A DNA stretch of 64,000 bases from Bifidobacterium actinocoloniiforme DSM 22766 (GCF_001263395.1 NZ_CP011786.1:310001-374000); one strand, 5' to 3'. Shown: positions 13,495-22,621, numbered from the stretch's first letter. Notes: generated by a model not told the origin, from the letters alone. Program-made: numbers and translations.

Positions 13495-13882
13495 TGTGCC
13501 CTTAGTCTCAATCAATCATCCGAATCGACTATCAACGTGGGGCGCTATCTACAGTAGTAGCCTCACAAGGAAGTATGGGTGCGCATGTCGATGGGCACTG
13601 CCTGCGCGGGGACAAGGACATCGGACGCCGCCGCTCTCGCGACCGTCAGCGCGACATGCCGAAGAAACGCTGTCATTGCAGCGTTTTTACCTCCCCTTTT
13701 TCGGTTTTGTAATACACGTTAAATCGTGTATAGCAGTAGCTACCAAGCACGGAACACACGAGCGAAGAGCTTGGGGAGAACTTAAAACGGCAGTCACCGA
13801 GGTGACTCGTGGGAGTGTGAGGAATCAGCCCGATACGGTGCGAGGTACAGCGCGGGGGCGATACAGCCGAGAAGCTTGAAAA

Positions 13883-13929
13883 TTGAAGAGAGACGACCCA
13901 TAACATATTTACACGCTTCGGCGTGTACA
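13883..13929 (+). promoter_or_regulatory. Promoter and palindromic operator of module B regulator
   Basis: TTGAAG (13883-13888), 17-bp spacer, TATTTA (13906-13911), overlapped by the dyad TTTACACGC-ttcg-GCGTGTACA (13908-13929). An AAGGAGG ribosome site follows before the start at 13955. Autorepression is the likely logic. Confidence 0.6.
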
Positions 13930-13954
13930 ATTGGCCTCGCAAGGAGGTCACTAT

Positions 13955-14149
13955 ATGGGACTAAGGGAATTGCGGAGCCGCAAGGGCTGGACGCAAGTCC
14001 AGCTGGCTAACGCCATGTCAATCCCCCAGCAGCGTGTCAGTGAGTACGAGCGTGGGCAGGATATGTCATCATCCAGCGCGAAAAAGTTCGCGCGCATCCT
14101 GGGCGCGACGCTGGAAGAGGTCACTGACTACATCAGGCCGGAGGAATGA
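13955..14149 (+). CDS. Small XRE-family regulator
   Basis: This 64-aa protein is essentially one helix-turn-helix domain: MGLRELRSRKGWTQVQLANA, then SIPQQRVSEYERGQDMSSSSAKKFARILGATLEEVTDY. ATG 13955 follows AAGGAGG. Stand-alone HTH proteins of this size commonly regulate their own promoter and neighbouring genes. The paralogue at 13237 is broken. Targets are not evident apart from the palindrome at its own promoter. Confidence 0.85.
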   Translation: MGLRELRSRKGWTQVQLANAMSIPQQRVSEYERGQDMSSSSAKKFARILGATLEEVTDYIRPEE

Positions 14150-14151
14150 GA

Positions 14152-14181
14152 GAGGTCCGACAGCTGACACTGTCGGATCTC
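14152..14181 (+). terminator. Terminator-like hairpin of module B
   Basis: GAGGTCCGACAG (14152-14163) pairs with CTGTCGGATCTC (14170-14181) with one G-T pair, directly after the XRE stop. Confidence 0.6.
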
Positions 14182-14264
14182 GTGCCCGTAGTCTCAATCG
14201 GTCTCGGGAATCAACGACAATATGGGGCGCTATAGGTAGCAACCTCACAAGGAAGTGGGGAATC

Positions 14265-14591
14265 GTGGGAAGGGCAAGCAAGGCACGGGCGCGCGGGAAG
14301 TTGGTGTATGCTCTACGGGATGTACCAGCCTTAATAGCAGGGATTGTAGATAGTCGCGGCAGGTTGATAAGAGAAGCGCCGGTGCTTGCGAGCAGGGCGA
14401 ATAGCGCTCATGAATCAAGACCGAGCGCTTTGACGGAGACTTCCGGCGGCAGGCGTTTCGTTGCGCTGGGGTGCATGTGGACACGGCTATCGGTTGAACT
14501 GCGGAAAACCACCAGCCAGACCGTGGAAGCATGGCGGGAATACGCTTCGGAGCATGCTGGAGTGCAGCGCCTGCAAGGAGGTGCGGAGTGA
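14265..14591 (+). CDS. Hypothetical basic protein, about 108 aa
   Basis: GTG 14265 follows GGAAGTGGGG; the frame itself is open further upstream, through the terminator and the XRE gene. The product is basic at the start (VGRASKARARGKLVYALRDV) and then mixed (RRFVALGCMWTRLSVELRKT, TVEAWREYASEHAGVQRLQGGAE). The C-terminal 40 residues look most protein-like. It overlaps the next gene's alternative GTG start by 4 nt (GTGA), hinting at coupling. No family recognised. Confidence 0.35.
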   Translation: MGRASKARARGKLVYALRDVPALIAGIVDSRGRLIREAPVLASRANSAHESRPSALTETSGGRRFVALGCMWTRLSVELRKTTSQTVEAWREYASEHAGVQRLQGGAE

Positions 14592-14656
14592 GCACGGTCA
14601 CTGTCCGGCCGGGCTGCGCGGCTAGACTGGAGGGACAACATAGGGGAGGAGACGGC

Positions 14657-14896
14657 ATGGCACGAGTCCACGAAGTCACTGACACAATCTCGCTGAGGCC
14701 TGAGGAAGCCAACGCCGGGGAGAACATCGCCCGACGGGAGGGCGCCACGCTGTCCAGTCGGCTACAAGATCTCGCCGAGGCGTATGTGGCGGGTGACGAC
14801 GCCGACAGCGGCGTCAGCCTCAACAGTCCCGGCGAAGTGAGGGAGTTTTTCGGCAACCTTGTCGAGGAAGCCGCGTCTGAGAGCATGGGGAGTTGA
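14657..14896 (+). CDS. Small acidic protein, 79 aa (102 aa from GTG 14588)
   Basis: ATG 14657 has GGGGAGGAG upstream. GTG 14588 has AAGGAGG at 7 nt and overlaps the stop of the previous frame, so either start is possible. The product, MARVHEVTDTISLRPEEANA then IARREGATLSSRLQDLAEAY and an acidic tail, is helical and acidic, in the size range of antitoxins or small regulators, but no toxin neighbour is visible. I do not recognise it. The 206 nt after it hold no supported gene. Confidence 0.5.
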   Translation: MARVHEVTDTISLRPEEANAGENIARREGATLSSRLQDLAEAYVAGDDADSGVSLNSPGEVREFFGNLVEEAASESMGS

Positions 14897-15102
14897 CCGC
14901 CGGCAGGTTCGGCGCGGATTGGCTCGCCGGCAGATGAGTCGCCGCAAGCATCAACATGGACCGTCTTGGCACGTTGCTCCAAGGCGGTCCATCAGCTCTC
15001 GGTGAAGGCTTTGAAGAAGAGTCAAAGATATCAAGCAAGGCATACAGGAGGGTGCGAAAGCACTTGGGGGTAAGGCAAAGGGCCCTTACGCGCCTTCCTG
15101 CG

Positions 15103-17211
15103 TCAGCGCTTGAGGCGGTAGGCGGTGGAGTTATCGGGCATGGGGTTCATGTGGGTGTGCATCAGGTGGAGGTAGGGCTGGGTGGTGTCCAGGTTGGCCG
15201 CGTCGGGTGAGGAGTTTCCGGGGTCGAAGCTTTGGCATACGTCGTTGTTGGGGCAGGGGGCCACGCCTTTGGGGAAGTAGAGCAGGTCGACCGGCCAGAT
15301 GGACTCGGCCGTGGTGCATTCGCCGTAGACCTTGTACGCCTCGATGCGTTCAGGGCCGTTGAAATCCATCATCTCGAATACGCCGCTCGCGCCCGCGCCG
15401 CGCCCGTCGGCGTTAGCCACCCAGTTGCTGTTGAAGGAGTACGTCAGTTTGCCGTACTGACGGTTGGGTACGGGCGTATAGGAGCCGTCTTTGGCGATGG
15501 TAGTCGTTTTCGGCGTTGCACCAATGGCCGGCGATGGAGGAGAAATCACCATTCCTAATAGCTTGCGTGTCGGCCACCCCGGACGATGTGGGGGGATGAG
15601 AGGCCTCCGGTTCGGCGGTGTCGGACGGGTCGCCATCCGCGTCGGAGGCTTGTTCCGAGCCGCTGACCGTACAGGTCTTGTTCGCCCCGCCGGCCACGTC
15701 CAAGCGGCATTGGAAGCCAGCCTTGGCGTCTTTGGCCCAGGAGTCGTCCAAACCGTCAACCGCCGTTTGCGCCGTGGAGATTTTCTGCTTGAGCTTGTTT
15801 TCGTCCGCCTTGGACAGCTTATGGTCATCGCCGGACCGGTAGTAGGCGCAGTTGGCGTCGGGGCAGGCCGCGCCAGCCCCCTGGCTCCAATCGGTGGTCG
15901 CAATGATGCGGTCCCGGGACTGTTCGGTGGGGTCGTCGCTCACCAGCGGCTCGTAGTAGGCGGTGTTGTAGAGTTTGGCGCCTTTCTGCACGACTAGCAG
16001 GAGGTAGTGTGTGTCGGGGTAACTCCCGTGATGGTTGGCTATCGCTCCATCCTGGGCCAGCTGGTGCTGGGTCGAGGGCATGGAGCGCATGATGCAGTCG
16101 TCCTGCCCCGGCTGGCACTCATGCAGCTGGTAGGGCGGGTTGGTGCCATCCACGGGTGTCTGCGGGCTCAGCTTGCCGTCGGAAATGGTCATCCAGGCGC
16201 CAGCGGGGTTGGTCCAGGTGCCCTCCATGCTGGAGTAGTCGCCCCTGGCGATGGCCTCCAGATTGAGCTGCGGAGGGCCGGACAGCTTGTCATTCTCGGT
16301 TTTCTGCCGTTCGGCGGCGGCCACGGCTTTCTCCACCTCGCTCAAGGCCTTATCGGCGGTGGATTTGGAGTCTGTGACTGCCTGGGCGGCCTTGGTCAGG
16401 CCGGCGGCCGCGTCGGTGCACCGGCTGGCGCTTTCGGTGTTGCTGGCTGCGGCCTCGTTGAGCTCCTGGGCGTCTGCGACGTTCGTGTTCTTGATTAGGC
16501 GCGGTTTGGTGGTCTGCATTCCGGTGGCCGCGGACATGCTCTGGTGGTACGAGGAGATGGTGGAGGCGTCGGTCACCTGGCTTTTGCTTACCTTACCGGC
16601 TGAGCGATCGGCGGACTTGATCGCGGCGGACAGGCCCTTGCGGGCCTCGGTCAATTTGTTGAGCGAGTCGTCATAACGGGCCAGGGCCTGTGGGCGGGAA
16701 TGGGAGGAGTAATACTGGTAGCCGCCGAAACCGCCGGCCCCAATCAGCAGTGCTGCAGCAATCACGAAAGCGGCGATTTTGAAGCCGTGTGACTTGTGCC
16801 GCTCGACCGTTGCCGCAGGGGCAGCGGCTTCCGTGCCGCCAACGCCTGCGGCGACCATGGCGGGTGGGGCAGGGGTCTGGATGACCGTGGTCGGCGCTTC
16901 GGTCTCCTGGAAATCCGCAAACTCCGCTGGCAGCGTTTGCATCCGCGTCCCATCAGCCTCACCTTGGGCGACGGCCGCTTCGCCGTCGTTCTGCTCGGGT
17001 ATGGCATCAGTGTGCGCGGTATCGGCTTCGTTTCCGCTTTCCTGCTCGCTGGACCCTTGAGTTATCGCTTCTTGTGGCGCGTCGCCGGCTGGTTTCCGCT
17101 CGCTTCGGGGCGTCTTTTCGTTCTCTTGCGCAGGCTCCACTTTCGCCCCGCAATTGCTGCAGAACAAGGCCCCGTCGTCTATGCGCCCCCGCAATTACCG
17201 CAGAATCCCAT
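15103..17211 (-). pseudogene. Zinc-ribbon membrane protein with two homopolymer frameshifts
   Basis: ATG 17211 has GAGGAG before it and starts MGFCGNCGG, the first half of a double zinc ribbon. A G5 tract (17186-17190) then throws the frame; with six G the protein continues RIDDGALFCSNCGAKVEPA. Next come a Pro/Glu-rich cytoplasmic linker, one membrane span (IAAFVIAAALLIGAGGFGGY), a helical region, and two copies of a domain beginning GDYSSMEGTWTNP and GDFSSIAGHWCNA (similar to DUF6287-type repeats). In the second copy an A4 tract (15507-15510) shifts the frame again; removing one A joins it to TTTIAKDGSYTPVPN and the natural end ...STAYRLKR at 15103. Full length would be about 700 aa. Phase variation, decay and sequencing error are all possible. 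Confidence 0.8.
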
Positions 17212-17408
17212 CGTCTCTCCTCGTCGATGCTCGCTGCAGGCGCGTCCTGTTTGCGCCCCGCTTTCGCCATTTTATCGGCAGCGCAGAACCGGATAGGGCG
17301 CCCTGGACAGGGGAAGGAGATTCTCCGAGTGTTTGGTGTTCTTGTGAATAAGGTTATCGCTGGTGAAGGAATCTCGAACAAACCAGCATCCGTATGAAGG
17401 GTTTTCAT

Positions 17409-19502
17409 ATGAAACGGACATACGCAAGCCTGTGCGCTGGGCTGGGCGCCCTTGCCTTATCGGTGGGGCTGGTAGCCGTACCGGCGTTGACCGCGCAATC
17501 CGCGCAGGTAGGGGACACCGGGCAAGCGGCGGACGCGCAGGCCCTGGTGGACCAGAGGGCTCCTCGCTACTACGGGGACAATCCGGAGACGATGATTGGC
17601 GTCAGACCCGGCGTTGGAACCCCGGCACCCCAGGCTCGCATCGGCTCCAGGAGTCTGGTCCGATCGGGCACGCCCGAGAACGTGCCGCTCGGACAGCGCA
17701 GCGAAGCACCGGTCGAACCGGCCGCTAAAGGCATCACCTTCTTTGAGAATCCGCAGACTCGGGTGGCCCAGCAGACGCCCGTGTACTCGCCGGATGTAAA
17801 GCCGGTGGTCAGTCCGGCGGGAGAGGTGACCGGCGTGACGATCAATGGTATTGCGCAGAATTATGAAACTTGGATCCCCTATTGGTGCGACGTGAGCAAC
17901 GACGGCGGCAATTCCATGAGCCTGTGCTACCGGGAAACCAACATGTTCCAAGACCAGGCTCAGGGCGCGGCTGTCGGTGAACGGCTATCCATCATTGATG
18001 GGAAACCGCATATCATACTGGACGATGAGAATGTGGACGCGGGCATCGCCCGGTTCCTGGGCGTCGGTGCCCTTCAAAGTTCCATGAAGGATTGGAACAC
18101 GCTACTCGGTCAGGACTTTTTCCTGCTCAAATCCCAGACAACGACCAATGCGTCCAATCCTAGCGGAAAAGCCGTGATTAATCCGGCCCGTGACTATATT
18201 CAATACTTGTTCATCAAGACGGATAATTCGCCCGATTTCGCGGCGGCGGCCGGTACCACCGGACTAAGAATTAACATGAACGAATATAATGAGGGCTATT
18301 CTTCCCTAGCCGATCGTGCGCCCTTAGACTATAGCGATTGGGGTTATTACTTTAGCCGTGAAGAAACCAGAGCTGGTACTTTCAAGCGTCGCAATGTTGT
18401 GACTTGGGATGCAGAAAGCTGCTCTATGGGGAATTATGTTGGCTCGTGTGTGCATGCTCCTAACCGAGCTGCGGCTGAACAGCAATGGCACAGCATACAT
18501 GCCGAAGACTGGAGGAAGCTCCTCGTGCATGAGCTCGGGCATATGCTGGGTTTGGACCATCCCACGGATCCGACCGGTACCACTTTTACCCTCAATAACC
18601 CGGGAGGCGGCTGCGCACCCGGACAGCATTACTACAACAATGGGCCGCTCATCATGCAATACCAGCGCGACAACGGCGACTCGATGCTTGATGGGACCAT
18701 GTCCAGCTCAGTGGAGTACCGGATGGTGAAAGACCTGATCGCAGCGGGCACGAATTATATTAAGCAGGCCATGCAAGACGGTCAGCAGATAAGGCCAGTC
18801 ACCCATCGCAAAATCAGGGTTTCCGTGGTAGATGAGCACGGTGCGCCCTCCCGGGTGGCGGCGCCGATAGCCGACCAGACCCAAACGGTGGACTATTACG
18901 GGGTGTACTCCGATGTGAAAGGGGCTTCGTTCTGTGGCGGCTTCGACACGACGGACATGGACAAGTGGCAGCCCTGGGGACAGGCGCCAGCAGTAAATGT
19001 GCCGGAATTGCAAGGGTACGAGGTTTCCGTGGACGGGGGGAGGACGTGGGCGAGAACCGCCACCATACCGGCGGTGAACATGCCGTCGACGGCGGCCCTG
19101 CAGTGGAATTACTCGCTGACTGGGCGGCGGTGGACCTCGGACGGATCGAACGCGGTGACGAACTTCGGGCTGGCCGATTTGGCTGATGTGAGGGTCATCT
19201 ACCGGGTGCGCACCTTGGCTCCTTCGCCAGGTGACGGCGGCAGCGGGTCTTCTCCTGTGGCGCCCTCGCCGGGTGGCGGCGGCAGCGGGTCCTCGCCTGT
19301 GGCTCCTTCGCCTGGTGGCGGCGGACCAGCCAGCGGGGCGTCAAATTCAGCCGTCTCCCAACAGCGGCAAGTTTACGCTGGCTCCGCCGACTCTCATGAG
19401 TTGGCGGCTACAGGCTCCGATGTGGTCATTGTAGCGGCCGCGGGCGGGGTGTTCCTCCTGCTGGGCGGGGCCATGCTGAGCATCAAGCGCCGCATGCGCT
19501 GA
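17409..19502 (+). CDS. Secreted, wall-anchored zinc metalloprotease
   Basis: The 697-aa precursor has a signal peptide (residues 1-35, ending near AQSAQ), a long propeptide-like region, and a metzincin-type zinc site HELGHMLGLDH at about residues 374-384, followed by a Met-containing turn (LIMQYQ). A C-terminal beta region with a Trp-rich repeat leads into three SPGGGGSGSSPVAP-like linker repeats (about 610-645). The end is a sorting signal: HELAATGSD, a hydrophobic span, and KRRMR. LAATG instead of LPxTG fits class E sortase substrates of actinobacteria. It likely degrades host or environmental proteins at the cell surface. Start chosen at ATG 17409 so that the signal peptide is complete. 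Confidence 0.85.
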   Translation: MKRTYASLCAGLGALALSVGLVAVPALTAQSAQVGDTGQAADAQALVDQRAPRYYGDNPETMIGVRPGVGTPAPQARIGSRSLVRSGTPENVPLGQRSEAPVEPAAKGITFFENPQTRVAQQTPVYSPDVKPVVSPAGEVTGVTINGIAQNYETWIPYWCDVSNDGGNSMSLCYRETNMFQDQAQGAAVGERLSIIDGKPHIILDDENVDAGIARFLGVGALQSSMKDWNTLLGQDFFLLKSQTTTNASNPSGKAVINPARDYIQYLFIKTDNSPDFAAAAGTTGLRINMNEYNEGYSSLADRAPLDYSDWGYYFSREETRAGTFKRRNVVTWDAESCSMGNYVGSCVHAPNRAAAEQQWHSIHAEDWRKLLVHELGHMLGLDHPTDPTGTTFTLNNPGGGCAPGQHYYNNGPLIMQYQRDNGDSMLDGTMSSSVEYRMVKDLIAAGTNYIKQAMQDGQQIRPVTHRKIRVSVVDEHGAPSRVAAPIADQTQTVDYYGVYSDVKGASFCGGFDTTDMDKWQPWGQAPAVNVPELQGYEVSVDGGRTWARTATIPAVNMPSTAALQWNYSLTGRRWTSDGSNAVTNFGLADLADVRVIYRVRTLAPSPGDGGSGSSPVAPSPGGGGSGSSPVAPSPGGGGPASGASNSAVSQQRQVYAGSADSHELAATGSDVVIVAAAGGVFLLLGGAMLSIKRRMR

Positions 19503-19519
19503 TTCTCGAGCCCGGAATG

Positions 19520-19560
19520 CGTTTCGGCCCCCTATCTTCAAGCGCTAGGGGGCCGAAACG
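19520..19560. terminator. 15-bp hairpin terminator
   Basis: CGTTTCGGCCCCCTA (19520-19534) pairs perfectly with TAGGGGGCCGAAACG (19546-19560), 17 nt after the metalloprotease stop. Confidence 0.75.
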
Positions 19561-19704
19561 CGTTGGGGGCTCTTGCAGCCGGCGGCGGGCGGAGGATGCG
19601 GCGTTGGCACGGGCGGCGACCGCAAGTAGGGGCTGTGGGGTAGGAATAGGGTATTGATGATTTCGGTCCGCCGTGCGCGGACGGTGTGGAAAGCGAGCGG
19701 ACGC

Positions 19705-20010
19705 ATGGCGTTGAGCAAGAAGCAGGTCAAGCAGCTACGGGCCCTGGCGAATGGGATCAACCCGACCCTGTGGATCGGCAAGGAGGGTGTGACCGAGGCC
19801 GCCGCCCAGCAGGTTTCGCAAACCCTGGACGCTCACGAGCTGATTAAGTGCGTGGTGCAGGACGGCGCTCCAGTCGACGCTGGCGAGGCAGGCAAGGTCC
19901 TGTCCGAGCGGTTGGGCGCTGACCTGGTCCAGGTGATTGGCCGTCGTTTCGTGCTCTACCGCGCCAGCGACAAAGAGGGGATCAAGCCTATCCAACTGGT
20001 CCGCGGCTAG
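19705..20010 (+). CDS. yhbY: YhbY-type RNA-binding protein (CRM domain)
   Basis: The 101-aa product has the CRM fold signature: SKKQVKQLRALANGINPTLW, IGKEGVTEAAAQQV, ELIKCVVQ and a closing IGRRFVLYR. YhbY associates with pre-50S particles in E. coli. ATG 19705 is chosen over an upstream ATG at 19654 because homologues start near SKKQ. The gene is single and is followed closely by the LOG-family gene on the same strand. Confidence 0.85.
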   Translation: MALSKKQVKQLRALANGINPTLWIGKEGVTEAAAQQVSQTLDAHELIKCVVQDGAPVDAGEAGKVLSERLGADLVQVIGRRFVLYRASDKEGIKPIQLVRG

Positions 20011-20095
20011 GGCTGTGCGAATGGCGGAACCGGAGGGGCGGGTCCGTCGTGGCCTGTGAGGCCGCACGGTTGGGGAATGAATGGAGGGTGGGAAG

Positions 20096-20902
20096 ATGAC
20101 AGGACGCGAGCAGTCAGAGCGGATGGGTGCGGGCTCTGACCCTGAGAAGGCGAAAGCGGACGGGGGGCCGTTTGGGGAGACGTATCATCGCGGGTCGGTG
20201 ATCATGCGGGGGTCGATGATTCCCGAGGATAATTCGAATACGAGTCTGTTGACTCCTGATGCGAATACCGATTGGCTGCATATGGACCCCTGGCGGGTGC
20301 TGAGGATTCAGTCCGAGTTCGTGGACGGGTTCGGGGCCCTGGCCGAGTTGGGGCCGGCGGCGGCGATTTTCGGGTCCGCGCGCATCCCTAGTGACGATCC
20401 GGCCTACCAGGCGGCGCGCAAGATGGGACACGACATAGCCGAACAGGGCATGGCCGTGATCACCGGCGGCGGGCCCGGCATCATGGAAGCCGCCAACCGG
20501 GGCGCGGCCGAAGCCGGCGGCAAGTCGGTGGGGCTGGGCATCGAATTGCCCCACGAGCAGGGGATTAACCAGTGGGTGAACCTGGGCATGACCTTCCGCT
20601 ACTTCTTCGTACGCAAGACCATGTTCGTCAAATACTCCTCAGGCGCGATCGTCTGCCCAGGCGGATTCGGCACCATGGACGAGATGTTCGAACTGCTGAC
20701 CCTGGTGCAAACCCACAAGGTGACTCGAAAGTCGATCGTCTTGTTCGACACGGACTATTGGGAAGGGCTCTTCGACTGGATCGCCGGCACAGTGCGCGAG
20801 CGCGGTATGATCTCCGACCTGGACCCCGACTTGCTGGTACGCACCGACGACCCGGAGGAGGCCGTGCGTGTAATCGTGGACAGTTATAAGAGCGGTCTCT
20901 GA
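20096..20902 (+). CDS. LOG-family (TIGR00730) nucleotide 5'-monophosphate phosphoribohydrolase
   Basis: The 268-aa Rossmann-like protein contains the two hallmark motifs GGGPGIMEAANRGA and PGGFGTMDE, which form the nucleotide site of lysine-decarboxylase-like LOG proteins; these hydrolyse cytokinin ribotides or other purine monophosphates to base and ribose phosphate. ATG 20096 is preceded by GGAGGGTGGG. There is an approximately 60-residue N-terminal extension with polar sequence (GPFGETYHRGSVIMRGSMIP). The in vivo substrate in bacteria is usually unclear, and the old label lysine decarboxylase is misleading. Confidence 0.9.
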   Translation: MTGREQSERMGAGSDPEKAKADGGPFGETYHRGSVIMRGSMIPEDNSNTSLLTPDANTDWLHMDPWRVLRIQSEFVDGFGALAELGPAAAIFGSARIPSDDPAYQAARKMGHDIAEQGMAVITGGGPGIMEAANRGAAEAGGKSVGLGIELPHEQGINQWVNLGMTFRYFFVRKTMFVKYSSGAIVCPGGFGTMDEMFELLTLVQTHKVTRKSIVLFDTDYWEGLFDWIAGTVRERGMISDLDPDLLVRTDDPEEAVRVIVDSYKSGL

Positions 20903-20903
20903 A

Positions 20904-20943
20904 GGAGGGGCTGCCAATCCAAGGATGGTTGGGCCCCGCCTCC
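20904..20943. terminator. Convergent terminator hairpin
   Basis: GGAGGGGC (20904-20911) pairs with GCCCC.CCTCC (20933-20943) with one bulge and an inner CCAATCC/GGATGG stem. It separates the converging LOG and O-methyltransferase genes. Confidence 0.6.
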
Positions 20944-20950
20944 GCTGGGT

Positions 20951-21637
20951 TCAGCGCTTTGAAGCCAGAAGGACGCCGGTGCCGATTGGCAGCAGGCACG
21001 CATCCAACTCGCCGTCCTGATTCTGCTCGCAGCTTTCGGCCAGTTGGCGCAGGAGCACCGCCCGTGGGGACTGGTTGGAGGGGTTCATCACGCCTCCCTC
21101 ATCCTCGTTCTCCAAGAAGCACATGGCATCGGTGAATAGGATCTGCCCCCGGGCCCGCAGGAGCCGCGGGGCCTCCTGCAAGGAGTCGATGTAATTGACA
21201 TCGTCGCCAGCCACCACAATCAGGTCGTAATCCTGGGGGTTCAGCCGGAGGAAGTAAGTCTTGGCGCGGGCGTTCACGGCCCGGAGACGCACCCCGGTTC
21301 GCCCGCTGAGCGAGCGGAAAGCACGCCGAATCAGGTCCGCGCCTTGGGAGGAGGAGTCCACTGCGGTGAACTGTCCAGCGTCTCCGAGCCCCTCGATCAG
21401 ACGGAGGGCCTCAACCACCGAACCGGTGCCTACGAGGATAATCGAGCGCGCCTGGCTGGCCCGGGCCACCACTTCCAGGAAGGCGCCTTGGGCCACGGAC
21501 CCTTGCGTGAAGCCGGCCTGCGTCGCTTGCGCCCGAGCCGCCACCAAGTAGTCCGACTCAGCGTTGAGTCTGCTGCTTTCGGCGTATTGCCAGGCCTTGG
21601 CGTGGTTCGTGTAGAAAGACTTATCCATATCACTCAC
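20951..21637 (-). CDS. SAM-dependent O-methyltransferase
   Basis: The 228-aa protein fits the small catechol/caffeoyl-CoA O-methyltransferase fold: SIILVGTGSVVEALRLIEGL as the SAM loop (degenerate GxGxx), an acidic end of strand 2 (FTAVDSSSQGADLIRRAF), and DYDLIVVAGDDVNYIDSL in place of the usual metal-binding DxxDxxKxxY region, then GQILFTDAMCF. GTG 21637 and ATG 21628 are both possible starts. It lies 15 nt after sdhB in the same direction, so it is likely co-transcribed with it. The substrate is unknown. Confidence 0.8.
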   Translation of the reverse strand: MSDMDKSFYTNHAKAWQYAESSRLNAESDYLVAARAQATQAGFTQGSVAQGAFLEVVARASQARSIILVGTGSVVEALRLIEGLGDAGQFTAVDSSSQGADLIRRAFRSLSGRTGVRLRAVNARAKTYFLRLNPQDYDLIVVAGDDVNYIDSLQEAPRLLRARGQILFTDAMCFLENEDEGGVMNPSNQSPRAVLLRQLAESCEQNQDGELDACLLPIGTGVLLASKR

Positions 21638-21652
21638 TTTAACCAGGCCCCC

Positions 21653-22621
21653 TCACAAGTGACTGGCGGACTCAGTGGATTCAATCAGCTTCCAAATGGT
21701 TTCCCCCACGTCGATGCCCCGGGGGCAGGGTCGGGCGCAGGCGCGGATCGACTGGCAAGCGCCCAGGCCGTCCTCCCTGTCCAAACCATTCAGGCGGTCC
21801 TGGGCGTGATCGTCGCGCGAATCGTTGATGAAGCGGGCCGCTGCTACTAGGGCTGCGGGTCCTATGAAGGCCTCGCCTCCGGCGTAGATAGGGCAGGCGG
21901 CCTCGCACAGGCCGCAGGAGATGCAATCGCTCAGAAGCTCGTAGGCCTTGAGCTGGCTCGGAGTCTGCTTCACCTCGACTGCTGGCGCCCCGGGGGAGGG
22001 CTGGTCGTTCTCTGCGACCGTCCCGGTCCCAAGCCAGGGGTGGACCGCCTTGATTTGGCGGAACATGGCGTCCGTGTCGACCACTAAGTCGCGTAGGACC
22101 GGGAAACCAGGCAGGGGGGCCAGCTCAATCAGCTCGTCGCCGACTTCAAGGGCGTTCTGAGGCGATGGGGGGTTTTCGCCGCTCGTGGCGGGGCCCTGAT
22201 GTTGGGGCAGGAACCTGGTTGTGGGGCGGAAGGGAGCGGTGCCTTGGGGGTCTGACCGCGCGCTTCCGGCGACGGTCGCCTCGCACAGGAGCCCTGGCCT
22301 ACCGTTAATCAACACGCCGTCCGAACCGCACATGCCGTGCCCGCAGGAGTAGCGGAAGGCCAGGCTGGGGTCCTGCTGGCGCTTGATTGACAGCAGACAG
22401 TCCAGGAGCGTGTCTTGGGGTTGGGCGGTGATTCGATAGTCCTGGACCCAGCGTTTGGCGGCGGACCTGCGGGTAGGCGCATTCGAGCCGCTGCTGGCGA
22501 AGGGGTTGCTCCTGCGCGCGCGGCCACCCTGGGCCTGCGCTCGGGGCAGGGGCTTGGACCGGTGGACCCGTATCGTTAAGGTCGTGGGGGCCGCGATGCC
22601 CCGTTGCCGCTTGCCTTCCAT
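21653..22621 (-). CDS. sdhB: Succinate dehydrogenase/fumarate reductase iron-sulfur subunit
   Basis: The 322-aa protein carries the three clusters of SdhB/FrdB: [2Fe-2S] in SCGHGMCGSDG...LLC (Cys 93, 98, 113, with Asp in the fourth position as in E. coli SdhB), [4Fe-4S] in CISCGLCEAACP (233-243) and the third cluster in CQSIRACARPCPRG (289-299). It transfers electrons between SdhA and an electron acceptor. It is 80 residues longer than usual because of a basic N-terminal extension (to about residue 55) and a Pro/Ser-rich insert (about 120-160). Neither membrane-anchor subunit is nearby. Confidence 0.92.
   Translation of the reverse strand: MEGKRQRGIAAPTTLTIRVHRSKPLPRAQAQGGRARRSNPFASSGSNAPTRRSAAKRWVQDYRITAQPQDTLLDCLLSIKRQQDPSLAFRYSCGHGMCGSDGVLINGRPGLLCEATVAGSARSDPQGTAPFRPTTRFLPQHQGPATSGENPPSPQNALEVGDELIELAPLPGFPVLRDLVVDTDAMFRQIKAVHPWLGTGTVAENDQPSPGAPAVEVKQTPSQLKAYELLSDCISCGLCEAACPIYAGGEAFIGPAALVAAARFINDSRDDHAQDRLNGLDREDGLGACQSIRACARPCPRGIDVGETIWKLIESTESASHL

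Larger units (their letters stand above)
13059..13573 (+). repeat. Regulator module, copy A
   Basis: Copy A shares with copy B (13712-14260), in the same order: a near-palindrome (AGTGCCGATCGGTACT, 13059-13074), a block with ACACGGAACACA and a CTTGGGG motif, a promoter, an XRE gene beginning MGLRE, a hairpin containing CCGACAG/CTGTC, and a tail with GTGGGGCGCTAT...CCTCACAAGGAAGT. Sequence identity is patchy, so the duplication is old. Confidence 0.7.
13712..14260 (+). repeat. Regulator module, copy B
   Basis: It starts with the palindrome ATACACG-ttaaat-CGTGTAT (13712-13731), then the GCACGGAACACA...GAGCTTGGGGAG block, promoter, intact XRE gene, hairpin, and the tail GGGGCGCTAT...CCTCACAAGGAAGT. 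The palindrome differs in sequence from copy A, which suggests the two regulators now have distinct operator specificities. Confidence 0.7.
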
